The notes: generated by a model from the letters alone, not told the origin. A stretch of DNA of 64,000 bases from Phycisphaeraceae bacterium (GCA_019636615.1 JAHBXF010000001.1:1550001-1614000), one strand, 5' to 3'. Numbered from the stretch's first letter, positions 34,425 to 44,846 are shown. Made by a program: numbers and translations.

Positions 34425-35297
34425 ATGCTCCGCATCATTTCCGGTGAGTTCCGCCGCAGGCTCCTGCACGTCCCGCCAGACGCCGAGACCACGCGCCCTT
34501 ACCCCGACCGCGTGAAAGAGTCGGTCTTTGGCCTGCTGCGCGGGCACTGCGAAGGGGCGACGGTTTTCGACGGCTTCAGCGGGCCGGGCACGATGGGGCT
34601 CGAAGCGGTCAGCCGCGGGGCCAAGCGCTGTGTGTTTGTCGAGCGGGAGCGGTCGGTGGTGGAACTGCTGCACCAGAACATCGAGATGCTCGGGTGCGGC
34701 GACCGGTGCGAGGTGGTGGCCGGTGATGCGCTGGGGGCCGGCGCGCTGGCGCGGGCCCCGCGCCCGCTCACCCTCGCCTTTCTCGACCCGCCCTACGCCA
34801 TGGTGCGCGAGCCCATGGGCTTCAAGCGCGTGATGGCGCAACTCCAGAACCTTGTTGACCTGCTCACCCCCGATGGCTTCGCCATTCTGCGCACGCCCTG
34901 GCCCCTCAAGCACACGGTGTGGCCCGAGGGGTTTGTGCCGCCGGAAGCCGGCGTGGAAGGGCGGCGCGCGCCCAGCCGCAAAGACCGGCGCGGCATGGTG
35001 AAAAGGGCGCGGCGCGCCTCGCGCGAAGAAGAAAAGGGCATCATGCGCCCGTTCAACCCCGGTCGCGGGCAGCGCCACGACGCGGCGGCGTGGACGACAG
35101 CGGGGGATGAGCAGGGCTCGCCCGACGAGTTTGAATCACAGTTAGAAGCCGCCGAGCGGGCGCTGCGGGAAGCGGGCGTGGTGGGGCCGCAGCCGACGCT
35201 GGTTGATGTAGACCTCGCGCTGCCTCGCGCCCTGGGGCCCGAGACGCACGTCTACCACACGATGGCGGTGCACCTGTACGCGCGCACACCGCAGTGA
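34425..35297 (+). CDS. rsmD: 16S rRNA (guanine(966)-N(2))-methyltransferase RsmD, with basic insert
   Basis: This 290-residue methyltransferase matches RsmD: M-L-R-I-I-S-G-E-F-R-R-R at the start, R-P-Y-P-D-R-V-K-E-S-V-F (24-35), F-S-G-P-G-T-M-G-L-E-A-V-S-R-G and catalytic D-P-P-Y (121-124). It modifies the small-subunit rRNA late in assembly. Typical RsmD has 180 to 200 residues. Here about 80 extra residues lie between D-P-P-Y and the C-terminal strand: a Lys/Arg-rich stretch (about 178-215, R-K-D-R-R, K-R-A-R-R) and an acidic helix (about 235-255). The insert may add rRNA contacts. The last strand (Y-H-T-M-A-V-H-L-Y) is intact. Confidence 0.88.
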   Translation: MLRIISGEFRRRLLHVPPDAETTRPYPDRVKESVFGLLRGHCEGATVFDGFSGPGTMGLEAVSRGAKRCVFVERERSVVELLHQNIEMLGCGDRCEVVAGDALGAGALARAPRPLTLAFLDPPYAMVREPMGFKRVMAQLQNLVDLLTPDGFAILRTPWPLKHTVWPEGFVPPEAGVEGRRAPSRKDRRGMVKRARRASREEEKGIMRPFNPGRGQRHDAAAWTTAGDEQGSPDEFESQLEAAERALREAGVVGPQPTLVDVDLALPRALGPETHVYHTMAVHLYARTPQ

Positions 35298-35366
35298 GCG
35301 GCGAGGCGCCTCGCGTGGTGCATTCGGGTGACAGGCTATTGCAGAGAACGCGCGGGGGGCTGCGTG

Positions 35367-35915
35367 TCAGTGATGCCCGCCGGCCTTGCCGGCGCGCACA
35401 TCGCGGATGCGTTGCAGGATCTGCTCTGGCGTGAGGTTCTCGCAGAGGGTTTCGTCGACCAGGGCCACCGGGGCCGTGCCGCACGAGCCCAGGCACTCGA
35501 GTTCGATGAGGGTGAAGAGGCCGTCGTCGGTGGTCTCGCCCACGTCGATGCCCAGTTCATCTTTCACGGCCTGCGTGATGGCCTCGTGCCCGCAGAACTC
35601 GCAGGCGATGGAGCGGCAGATGCTGATGAGGTGCTTGCCCTTGGGGCGCAGCCAGTATTCTTCGTAGAAACTCGCCGTGTCGATGACGTCGGCGGGCTTG
35701 AGGCCCAGGAAGACGGCGATCTCCATCATCGCCTGGTGGGGCACCCAGCCGTACTCGTGCTGGATCATGTGCAGCGCGGGCAGGAGCGCCCCGTGCTTGA
35801 CCTCGTACCGCGGGAGCACGGTGCGGGTGAGTTCGTCCTTCATCGCGGCGGTGAGGTAGGGCTCATCGCGCCGCTCGATCTTCATCGTCGCGGATGGTTT
35901 GGTGATCCAGGCCAT
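35367..35915 (-). CDS. nuoE: NADH-quinone oxidoreductase subunit E (thioredoxin-like [2Fe-2S])
   Basis: This 182-residue protein is the 24-kDa subunit of complex I or a related NAD-linked dehydrogenase. It has the helical N-terminus (L-P-A-L-H-M-I-Q-H-E-Y-G-W-V) and the thioredoxin-like [2Fe-2S] domain with C-R-S-I-A-C (C-x4-C) and C-L-G-S-C (C-x3-C), all four ligands present. The start at 35915 (M-A-W-I-T-K) is preferred over the internal Met at 35885 because TACGCT lies eight bases upstream. No nuoF, nuoG or other complex I gene is adjacent. It is divergent from glyS. Confidence 0.92.
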   Translation of the reverse strand: MAWITKPSATMKIERRDEPYLTAAMKDELTRTVLPRYEVKHGALLPALHMIQHEYGWVPHQAMMEIAVFLGLKPADVIDTASFYEEYWLRPKGKHLISICRSIACEFCGHEAITQAVKDELGIDVGETTDDGLFTLIELECLGSCGTAPVALVDETLCENLTPEQILQRIRDVRAGKAGGHH

Positions 35916-35923
35916 GGGCGGGA

Positions 35924-35929
35924 AGCGTA
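35924..35929 (-). promoter_or_regulatory. -10 box of nuoE, deciding its start
   Basis: TACGCT on the minus strand lies eight bases before the ATG at 35915, with no Shine-Dalgarno sequence. Confidence 0.5.
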
Positions 35930-36101
35930 GGGGCCCTTGCGCCCGGCGCGGCTCGGCGCCGGGGCACGCCCAGGGGGCGCCGGCGGGGTCGGCCGGCGCG
36001 CCCAGCGGCGGCGCGGCCTTGCGGCACGTACAAAAACCGATCTTGAATGGGGCGATGATGCTACCATCGTGGCCCTGCGAAAAGGGAATGGAGCACACGA
36101 C

Positions 36102-37820
36102 ATGGCCAGCGAAGAGGCAAAGACGGGCAAATCGATGGACGCGATCATGGCGCTGTGCAAGCGCCGCGGGTTCATCTACCAGGCCAGCGAGATCTACGGG
36201 GGCATCAACGGCTTCTGGGATTACGGCCCCTTGGGCGCTCAACTGAAGAAGAACCTGCGCGATGCCTGGTGGGAAGACATGATCATGCGCCCCTGCTGGG
36301 GGAAGAACGGGCCCAACGGAAGGCCGGTACGCTGTGTGCCGCTCGAGACGCGCATCATCCAGCACCCCAAGGTATGGGCGGCGAGCGGGCACATCAGCGG
36401 GTTCAACGACCCGATGGTGGACGACAAGGAAACGAAGCAGCGCTTCAGGGCGGATCATCTTTGTGGACTCTACCTGCGAGAGGTTGCGAGTGATGGGCCA
36501 CCCATTGGCATCCAATACCAGGGATTTATCAACGACATTCGAGAATTCCGCGCCGGGGACCCTGAGTTGACAGCGGTTGCATCAACAGAGGGCGAGGCCC
36601 TCGAGTTGTTGATGCCGCAACTCAAGAAACGATTTAAGGGTGTAGACGTTTCCGCGCACGTCGAGGTGGAACACGATGTTCAAGCCGACATCTACATCCA
36701 TGATGCCAATCAACAGCGAGCTTGGATAGCAAAGTTGAAGATGATTCCGCTCGCTTTGTTGAAAGAGCGGATAGCGTACATCAAGTCTCCATTTAGTGGA
36801 AAAATGGGACATCTCACCGATCCCCGCCAATTCAACTTGATGTTCAAGACGATCGTGGGCGCGACGGGCACAGAGGACGACACGGCATACCTCCGCCCCG
36901 AAACCGCCCAGGGCGTCTTCGTGCAGTTCAAGAACGTGGTGGACACCACGCGCGTGAAGATCCCCTTTGGCATCGGCAACACGGGCACGAGTTTCCGCAA
37001 CGAGGTCACCCCCCGCAACTTCACGTTCCGCAGCCGCGAGTTTGAGCAGGCGGAACTCGAGTTCTTCTGCCACCCGGATGAATCCTTCGAGTGGTACAAG
37101 TTCTGGCGCGACTTCCGCATGGATTGGTGGAAGAGCATCGGCCTGGCGGGCGACAACCTCATCCTGCGCGAGCACGAGAAGGACGAACTGAGCCACTACT
37201 CCGTGGGCACCAGCGACGTGGAATACCGCTTCCCCTTCACCGCGCCCGGCTTTGGCGAACTCGAGGGCATCGCCCACCGCGGCTGCTTCGACCTCACCCA
37301 GCACCAGCAGCACAGCGGCGCGAAGATGGAATACAACGACACCGAGCGCGGCGAGATCCTGCCCAACGGCGGACGGCGCGGCGAGCGGTACATCCCGCAC
37401 TGCATCGAGCCCGCCGCGGGCCTCGATCGCGGCGTGCTCGCGCTCATCTGCGAGGCCTATTCGCGTGACGAGAGCCGCCCCAGCCCGGAGGTGATGAAGT
37501 TCCACCCGCGCATCGCGCCCATCAAGGCCGCTGTCTTCCCGCTGGTAGCCAAAGAGGGCATGCCCGAGGTGGCCGACAAACTCCACGCGGAGTTGTCGCA
37601 GCGCTTCTGGCGGCAGGGAGCCATCGAGATCGATGAGAAACAGTCCATCGGCAAGCGCTACGCCCGCATGGACGAGGCGGGCTGCCCCTACTGCTTCACC
37701 ATCGATGGCGACACACTCACCAACCAGACGGTGACGGTGCGCGACCGAGACAGCGGCGCTCAGGAACGCATCGGCATCGATAAGGTGGCGGCCTTCCTCA
37801 CGGAGAAGATCGGGGGCTGA
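36102..37820 (+). CDS. glyS: Glycine--tRNA ligase (dimeric type) with an unusual insert
   Basis: This 572-residue class II synthetase charges tRNA-Gly. Motif 1 surroundings (F-W-D-Y-G-P-L-G), R-P-E-T-A-Q-G, motif 2 (F-R-N-E-V-T-P-R-N-F-T-F-R-S-R-E-F-E-Q) and motif 3 (G-L-D-R) are all clear, followed by the anticodon-binding domain. Between R-A-D-H-L (120) and L-T-D-P-R-Q-F-N-L-M-F (238) lie about 117 residues that do not look like the family. The C-x-x-C pairs that many bacterial GlyRS have here are missing, and this stretch (about 36462-36812) is visibly less GC-rich than the rest. The ATG at 36102 follows GGAG. Confidence 0.93.
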   Translation: MASEEAKTGKSMDAIMALCKRRGFIYQASEIYGGINGFWDYGPLGAQLKKNLRDAWWEDMIMRPCWGKNGPNGRPVRCVPLETRIIQHPKVWAASGHISGFNDPMVDDKETKQRFRADHLCGLYLREVASDGPPIGIQYQGFINDIREFRAGDPELTAVASTEGEALELLMPQLKKRFKGVDVSAHVEVEHDVQADIYIHDANQQRAWIAKLKMIPLALLKERIAYIKSPFSGKMGHLTDPRQFNLMFKTIVGATGTEDDTAYLRPETAQGVFVQFKNVVDTTRVKIPFGIGNTGTSFRNEVTPRNFTFRSREFEQAELEFFCHPDESFEWYKFWRDFRMDWWKSIGLAGDNLILREHEKDELSHYSVGTSDVEYRFPFTAPGFGELEGIAHRGCFDLTQHQQHSGAKMEYNDTERGEILPNGGRRGERYIPHCIEPAAGLDRGVLALICEAYSRDESRPSPEVMKFHPRIAPIKAAVFPLVAKEGMPEVADKLHAELSQRFWRQGAIEIDEKQSIGKRYARMDEAGCPYCFTIDGDTLTNQTVTVRDRDSGAQERIGIDKVAAFLTEKIGG

Positions 37821-37933
37821 ATCAAACTTCCGGGAATGTGAAAACTCCCGGCGCTTCCTCCGAATAGAGTTGGCGAGTCCGCGGGTTCTCTGCGGATATT
37901 GCTATCCATTGAACCCTCATCGGAGCACGCACG

Positions 37934-38932
37934 ATGGACAAAGCGCAACTCGTGGCCGATCTCTCTGGTCGTTTCGCCGGCCAGAAGGCGGCCTTCCTCG
38001 CGGAAGTGGGCCAGGCGATCAACTCATACATCTCGGAGCAGGGCTCCGAGTGCATGACGATCATCGAGCACGACGGCGGCTCGGGCACGCGATGGACCAT
38101 CGCGCCAACACCTTCGTATGTCAAACGCATGGCCGCGTTCTCGACGGGCAACCGTGTCGATGGAAACGAACTTGACTCGGCGTTGACCAAGCCGGTGGTC
38201 GATCTCGTCACCGAGCGATTCCAGCGGTTGTACGAATCGAAGAGCGATGAGATTTCACAGGCGGTGGTGGAGTTCATCGTGAAAGATGATGTGCTCATGC
38301 GGTCGATGCTTGGCACGGTGCTCCAGTCCCAGGTGTTTCATGCCGCGAGCAGCGCCGCCAAGCAGAAGGTCATCACACTGCTGGTCGAGCACATGCGCGA
38401 GTTGCTCCGCTCTGGCGGTCTTGGCTCGCTGGCGACCACGCTGGGCAAGTCGGTCGCGGCGGCGGTCTCCAAGCCGATCTCTGCCAAGATCGTGCTGCTG
38501 ATCGTCAAAACCCTCTCGATGAGCGCCAAGACGACCATCGCCAAACTGCTCGCGTCCACCGCCATCAAGTCCGCGGTTGCGGTTGCCGTCAAGAAGTTCC
38601 TCGTCGCGGCCATCATCACAGCCATCGCCAAGGCGATCGCGGTGAAGTTCGGCATCGCGACGACATCGGCCGTAATCGGCTGGGTCATTCTGCCGGTCAT
38701 CGCGGCCTACATCACCTATGAGGTCTACCGCTTCCCGAAAACGCTGGGCGCAAAGGTCTCTGAGCGGGTGGTTGAGGAACTCAACTCGGGTTTCGACAAA
38801 ATCAACACCACGGTCTTTGAGAACGTGGTCGCCGACCTCATCGCCAACGGGGCGGGGGCGCTGGGGCACACGCTGGCCGACTCGCCCGAACTCAGCGACG
38901 CCATCAAGAAACTTCTCGAGGGGAGCGAGTGA
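37934..38932 (+). CDS. Unknown protein with long hydrophobic helical region
   Basis: I do not recognise this 332-residue protein. Residues 1-130 are mixed alpha/beta with no signal peptide. Residues 130-255 are a long run of Ala/Ile/Val/Lys-rich helices (S-A-K-I-V-L-L-I-V-K, A-I-K-S-A-V-A-V-A-V-K-K, A-A-I-I-T-A-I-A-K-A-I-A) ending in a likely membrane segment (V-I-G-W-V-I-L-P-V-I-A-A-Y). The C-terminal 75 residues are charged. Amphipathic hydrophobic blocks like this occur in pore-forming proteins, but I have no family match. It lies 51 bases upstream of a possible papain-like protein and the two probably form a unit. Confidence 0.72.
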   Translation: MDKAQLVADLSGRFAGQKAAFLAEVGQAINSYISEQGSECMTIIEHDGGSGTRWTIAPTPSYVKRMAAFSTGNRVDGNELDSALTKPVVDLVTERFQRLYESKSDEISQAVVEFIVKDDVLMRSMLGTVLQSQVFHAASSAAKQKVITLLVEHMRELLRSGGLGSLATTLGKSVAAAVSKPISAKIVLLIVKTLSMSAKTTIAKLLASTAIKSAVAVAVKKFLVAAIITAIAKAIAVKFGIATTSAVIGWVILPVIAAYITYEVYRFPKTLGAKVSERVVEELNSGFDKINTTVFENVVADLIANGAGALGHTLADSPELSDAIKKLLEGSE

Positions 38933-38983
38933 GTATGATCTTTCTCGCGGGGAACTCCTGTCCCCCGCAAGGAGGGCCCACGC

Positions 38984-39439
38984 ATGCCCCTGTCACGCGA
39001 CCTGGCCAGGCAGATCAACGCCGTCGCTTCGCAAGACAAGGAACTGCGCCGGCGCGTGGCCACCGTCAACTGGGTCTTCATCCCCAACCACCTGGGCATC
39101 ACCGGCATGGTGCGAAACGCCGGCTTCTGGCTGCGTCACAAGGGCGACCCCGACCCCGTCGCCGACCGCGTGTGCACGGGCATCGCCGAGGCCGGCATGA
39201 CGGCCATCACCTCGCGACTGGCCGAACTGCCCGAGGTTGATCACGCGAACACCATCAGCCGCGTGTCGTGGGGCGTGCACCACACCGCCACGCTGGTGGT
39301 GCTCAAAGGCGGGCAGGGGCGGTACGTCTTCGACTGGCACAAAACGCTCGACGTGAACGATCCCTTCGTGGGCGAAGAGCGCGCGTGGCTGGTAGACAAA
39401 GACCAGATCAACCTGGGGCGGTTCCGCGGGCTGAAATGA
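38984..39439 (+). CDS. Small protein, possible papain-like cysteine protease fold
   Basis: This 151-residue protein has no confident family. Its order of residues fits a papain or NlpC-like core: Cys64 at the start of a helix (D-R-V-C-T-G-I-A-E-A), then G-V-H-H-T-A-T-L-V-V-L-K-G-G (His99/His100) and R-Y-V-F-D-W-H (Asp117). The C...H-x-A-x-(L/V)-V...Y-V-(F/I)-D-(P/W) order is common in that fold. This is inference from pattern only. There is no signal peptide. AAGGAGGG precedes the ATG. It follows the unknown hydrophobic-helix protein, so the pair could be an effector module or a protease with its membrane partner. Confidence 0.65.
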   Translation: MPLSRDLARQINAVASQDKELRRRVATVNWVFIPNHLGITGMVRNAGFWLRHKGDPDPVADRVCTGIAEAGMTAITSRLAELPEVDHANTISRVSWGVHHTATLVVLKGGQGRYVFDWHKTLDVNDPFVGEERAWLVDKDQINLGRFRGLK

Positions 39440-39554
39440 GCAGCACGAAGCATGGTGCGATTGCGCCGCGATCGCGCCCGCTCCGCGTGCGGCGCGGCGT
39501 GGTCACGAACACGTTGGCGAGTGCGACGGGGGCGTGGGGCGTGTGCGATCGTAC

Positions 39555-39589
39555 AAAAAAACCGACGGCTGCACGTTGCCGCGCAGCCG
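39555..39589 (-). terminator. Rho-independent terminator of the HDOD gene
   Basis: On the minus strand CGGCTGC and GCAGCCG pair around a ten-base loop, followed four bases later by a run of seven T (39561-39555). It lies 65 bases beyond the HDOD stop. It is the clearest intrinsic terminator in the window. Confidence 0.75.
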
Positions 39590-39654
39590 CCTGGAGGGAG
39601 AAAGAGAGAGTTTGTCTCGCCCCGCACGATGGCGGGGCGTGGTGGTCTGTGGGG

Positions 39655-40539
39655 TTACCCGAGCAGGTTGCCCAGGTCGCCGGCGCTGGCGGCGATCTGC
39701 GAGCGGATGTCGGCGAGGCGTTCGCCGGTGAGTTTGAGCGTGTCGAGCACGGCGGGGTCGGGCGTGAGGTCGCGCAGATCCATGCGGAAGCCCCCGCCGG
39801 CCTCAACGGCCAGCCGGTCGGCCACGTGCACGATCGACGTGAGCGTGCGGTTTTCGAAGGGGAGTTCGTGCGGGCGGTGGTGAAAACCGGTGACCACGGC
39901 CAGGCTCTTGGGGAACTTCCACTTTTCGCACAGCGCGCTGCCGAAGTCCTGGTGCGTCACGCCGAAGACGGCGATCTCGGTTTCAAGGAAGTCGTTGGCG
40001 GTGATGCCCTGGCTGTCCGGCCCGGCCTTGTTGATCACGTCGATGAGTTTCGTGCGGTCGGCCTGCATCTCGACCATGATCCCGATGTCGTGGATCAGCC
40101 CCGCGAGGAAGGCCTCGTCCGTCAGGCCCAGTTTCAGGTTCGTGGCGATGAGTTTGGCCGTGGCCGCGGTGAGGTTGCTGTGCGTCCAGAGGTCCTTGGC
40201 CGAGAAGCGCGGCGTGAGGTCGCCCCCGCGGAAGAGTTTGGCCAGGCTGGCCGCGATGGCGATGTTCTTCACCGCGTTGAGGCCCAGCATGACGATCGCG
40301 CGGTTGATGCTGGCGATCTGGCCCGGCAGGCCGTAGAAGGACGAGTTGACGACCTTGAGAATGCGGCTGCACAGGGCGGGATCGGTCGAGATGACCTTGT
40401 TGAGATCCTGCGCGGTCGAAGTGGGGCTCTCGACGAGTTCCACGATCTTCACTGTGATCTCGGGCAGCGTGGCGATGTGGCTGATCTCACGGATCGCCGA
40501 CGCGACGATGGTCTCTTTGTCTTGCGTCACGACGTTCAT
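39655..40539 (-). CDS. HDOD domain protein
   Basis: This 294-residue protein consists almost wholly of an HDOD domain. It opens with L-P-E-I-T-V-K-I-V-E-L, then P-A-L-C-S-R-I-L-K-V-V-N-S-S-F-Y-G, I-N-R-A-I-V-M-L-G-L-N-A-V-K-N-I-A and L-I-H-D-I-G. HDOD proteins are HD-like signalling modules that usually lack full catalytic residues and take part in regulation of motility, virulence or stress. The start at 40539 is set by family alignment and a GGAG-like element upstream; the open frame beyond is low complexity. It forms a single-gene unit with a strong terminator. Confidence 0.9.
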   Translation of the reverse strand: MNVVTQDKETIVASAIREISHIATLPEITVKIVELVESPTSTAQDLNKVISTDPALCSRILKVVNSSFYGLPGQIASINRAIVMLGLNAVKNIAIAASLAKLFRGGDLTPRFSAKDLWTHSNLTAATAKLIATNLKLGLTDEAFLAGLIHDIGIMVEMQADRTKLIDVINKAGPDSQGITANDFLETEIAVFGVTHQDFGSALCEKWKFPKSLAVVTGFHHRPHELPFENRTLTSIVHVADRLAVEAGGGFRMDLRDLTPDPAVLDTLKLTGERLADIRSQIAASAGDLGNLLG

Positions 40540-40724
40540 CAGGCCACTCCACCCGGCGGCATGCCGGTATGCCTGTGATCGGCTCGCCCGCCGGATGACT
40601 TTGGTTTGCCAACCCCCATAACGCACAATTTGGGTGGCCCCCGCCTGTTCAGGCGGCGCACCCCACCCCCCGTCGCGGGTAATGGCCCTGACGCCCATGC
40701 GCGCCACGCGCGTCGGGGCGGGAA

Positions 40725-41333
40725 TCACACCGCGAAGAGCCCGGCACGCCCCTGTTCGAGTTCGAGCAGGAATGACTTGCGCCACACGCCCCCGGCGTAG
40801 CCGTGAACACCGCCCGCGGCGTTGAGCACCCGATGGCAGGGCACCAGAATCGCCAGCGGGTTGCGCGCGTTGGCAAGCCCCACGGCGCGGCTCGCGCCCG
40901 GGTCGCCCAGCCGGCGCGCCAACTCGCCGTAGGAACATGTTGTGCCGTATGGAATCGTCAGCAGCGCATCCCACACGGTGTGCTGAAACGGTGTGCCCAT
41001 CGGCGCCAGCGCAAGGGTGAACTCGCGCCGCGTGCCGGCGAAATACGCCGCGACCTGTTCTGCCGCGCCGCGAACATGCGCCGCGGCGGCCTCGCACGCC
41101 GGTGTGTGCTGCGCGTCGCCGGGCCGACCGGTGGTGATCACGGGGGATTCGTCAACGAACAAGGCGTGTGTCAGGCCGCGCGACGAGGCGCGAAACCGCA
41201 TGTGCCCAAGCGGGGTGGCCAGCAGCGCAAAGGCCTCGCCGGGTGCGGTGGCCGTGGGGATGGTGGGGGGTGTGGGGATGGTGGGGGGTGTGGGGGTTGT
41301 GGATCGCGGGAGTGAGGCGGGCAAGGTGGGCAT
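40725..41333 (-). CDS. ogt: Methylated-DNA--protein-cysteine methyltransferase
   Basis: This 202-residue repair protein removes methyl groups from O6-methylguanine onto its own cysteine. The active site is P-C-H-R with Cys166, preceded by N-P-L-A-I-L-V; the helix-turn-helix and the S-Y-G-E-L-A-R-R and S-R-A-V-G-x-A-N elements are intact. Residues 10-31 are a Thr/Pro repeat (T-P-P-T-I-P twice), mirrored in the DNA at about 41247-41300 as a short tandem repeat, so length variation between strains is likely. It is divergent from the PTS enzyme I gene, sharing an 80 to 120-base regulatory gap. Confidence 0.92.
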   Translation of the reverse strand: MPTLPASLPRSTTPTPPTIPTPPTIPTATAPGEAFALLATPLGHMRFRASSRGLTHALFVDESPVITTGRPGDAQHTPACEAAAAHVRGAAEQVAAYFAGTRREFTLALAPMGTPFQHTVWDALLTIPYGTTCSYGELARRLGDPGASRAVGLANARNPLAILVPCHRVLNAAGGVHGYAGGVWRKSFLLELEQGRAGLFAV

Positions 41334-41417
41334 GGCAAAGGGCTCGCGCGGCGGTTCCCCGCTGAAGGGGGGGAAGGCAAGGAAGCGTAGTGGGGGCGGT
41401 GCCCCGGATGGAGCGTG

Positions 41418-41423
41418 TACACT
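41418..41423 (+). promoter_or_regulatory. -10 box of the enzyme I gene
   Basis: TACACT lies six bases before an in-frame GTG at 41430 and 30 bases before the GTG at 41454 that has a Shine-Dalgarno sequence, so either start is possible. Confidence 0.4.
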
Positions 41424-41453
41424 TTTGCAGTGAACAAGCGACAAGGAACATCA

Positions 41454-43244
<1,791 letters not shown>

Positions 43245-43262
43245 TGCCCCGGCGCCGGCCTC

Positions 43263-43281
43263 GCCCGCGCTGTGAGCGGGC
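43263..43281. terminator. Short hairpin between convergent genes
   Basis: GCCCGC and GCGGGC pair around seven bases in the 36-base gap between the convergent enzyme I and glycosyltransferase genes. There is no T-run, so this is only a possible terminator. Confidence 0.3.
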
Positions 43282-44846
43282 TATGGCCGCGGCCGTGGAC
43301 GCACCGCGTCGAGTTCCTGCCGGCTCATCATGTACCGGCTCCACGGAGAATCTGGCCTGGGGGGCGGCTGGCCCGGGGCGCTGGTTTCGGCCGGGGGGGG
43401 CGGGTCAGAGAGGCGCGCGGTGTCGGCTTTGCGCAGTTCGCGCGCGGTGAGCCCGCCGAAGGCCAGCGCGAGCAGCAGCGGCCCGGCCACGGCGAACCGG
43501 CCAACAGCGCTCGCGAGCCTCGCGGGCACGCCCGCCAGCGCAGACTTCAGGCCCGGCGCATCCGCCGGCGCGCCGTGTGCGCGGCAGGCGCTGAGCAGCA
43601 CGATCATGAGCGCGAAGGGCTCGGCGTACCGCTGCCAGAGTTCGGTGCTCGCGCCAAGGGCCGCGCCATAGCCCACGACCGCCGCCAGCATGATCAGCCG
43701 TTGACGCATCGGCCACACCCACAGCCACCCCGCCAGCGCCAGGCCGCCCGCGAGCGCGCACAGCACGATCAGCAGAGACGAGTGCCCGCCGATCATCGGC
43801 AGTTTCGCGGCCACTTCCCACAGCCCGCTGCGCCGGCCGGCGATGTAATCTTCGGCGCTTCCCGCCGTGGTGCGGGGAAGCACGGCCGCGAGCAGCGCGC
43901 CCGCCGCGCCCAGCGCGGCCCACACCGGCTTCTCGCGAACCAGCCGCAGAAGCACGGGCGCGAGCGAGACGCCATAGAAGCAACTCACAACGCCGATGAC
44001 AGCGAGCAAAAACGCCAGCCCCGCCGCGTTGGGCGACTTGTACTGCATTTGAAACGTCGGCGGCACCAGGCCGCCCCACGCGCCGTAGAACGTGACAAGC
44101 ACGAGCGCCGCTGGCAGCGTGGCCAGCAGCGAGAGCGAGAGCGGCACAAGCCTGTGCAGCGGACGCGCGAAGAGGTGCGCGCACACACCGCCCCCCGCAA
44201 CATCACCATCACCCCCATCTCCCCGGCTGCCGCGCATCAGGGCCCCATTGAGCCAGGCCGCGCCCCACAGCAGGCCGGCCGTCCAGCAGTGGATCTGCCG
44301 CGTGAAGACAAGCAGCGTGAGCACCATGCCGCCCAGGGCAAGGGTGCGCAAGGTTTGCACGGGCGAGAGCGCGAGCAGCAGCATGGCCAGCACGCCCAGC
44401 CAGCCCGCGTTGTCTGGCAGCACATACGCCGCGGAGGCAAAGACATACATCGAGGCGACAAATGGCAGCGCAAGCGAGAAGGCCAGCCGCCCCGGGGCGA
44501 GGGTGCCCGCCGCGCGCCCCAGCAGCCACGCCAGCACGCACGAGATCAGGGCCGAGGCGATCTGCAGCGCGGCAGTAGAAGGGGAGAGAAACTTCCACAC
44601 GCCGGCCATCAGCAGGTGATACCCAGGTGTGGTGGCGGAGAGGTAATCCGCGAGGTCCACGGCGGGCCACTGCAACGCAAAGCGGCGGATGGCCTCCTCG
44701 TGGTAGAGTTTCTGGTCATAGGCCACGCGGTGGGGGATGATGCCCAGCGAGATCACCACGCCCGCGCACGCGGCCAGCACGCCGCCAAGGAGCAGCCCGG
44801 TGATGTTCCGGGCGGGGCGGTGTTCATGGTCTGCGGCTGGGGGCAT
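43281..44846 (-). CDS. GT-C glycosyltransferase, ALG10-like membrane protein
   Basis: This 521-residue protein has about 11 to 13 membrane segments. The first luminal/periplasmic loop reads D-Q-K-L-Y-H-E-E-A-I-R-R-F near residue 45, then T-T-P-G-Y-H-L-L, which closely follows the D-E-x-x-Y-H-x-x-Q ... T-T-P-(G)-x-Y pattern of the DIE2/ALG10 glucosyltransferase family. ALG10 adds the last glucose to the eukaryotic N-glycan precursor from dolichyl-phosphate glucose; bacterial relatives probably use polyprenyl-phosphate sugars. The C-terminal 45 residues are Pro-rich and hydrophilic. It lies downstream, on the same strand, of a large exported protein, which might be a glycosylated product (speculation). 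Confidence 0.72.
   Translation of the reverse strand: MPPAADHEHRPARNITGLLLGGVLAACAGVVISLGIIPHRVAYDQKLYHEEAIRRFALQWPAVDLADYLSATTPGYHLLMAGVWKFLSPSTAALQIASALISCVLAWLLGRAAGTLAPGRLAFSLALPFVASMYVFASAAYVLPDNAGWLGVLAMLLLALSPVQTLRTLALGGMVLTLLVFTRQIHCWTAGLLWGAAWLNGALMRGSRGDGGDGDVAGGGVCAHLFARPLHRLVPLSLSLLATLPAALVLVTFYGAWGGLVPPTFQMQYKSPNAAGLAFLLAVIGVVSCFYGVSLAPVLLRLVREKPVWAALGAAGALLAAVLPRTTAGSAEDYIAGRRSGLWEVAAKLPMIGGHSSLLIVLCALAGGLALAGWLWVWPMRQRLIMLAAVVGYGAALGASTELWQRYAEPFALMIVLLSACRAHGAPADAPGLKSALAGVPARLASAVGRFAVAGPLLLALAFGGLTARELRKADTARLSDPPPPAETSAPGQPPPRPDSPWSRYMMSRQELDAVRPRPRP

Noticed and set aside
36462-36812. Intein in glyS
   Set aside because: No intein splice-block motifs (N-terminal Cys/Ser with block B T-x-x-H, or terminal H-N) are seen, and the segment is short.
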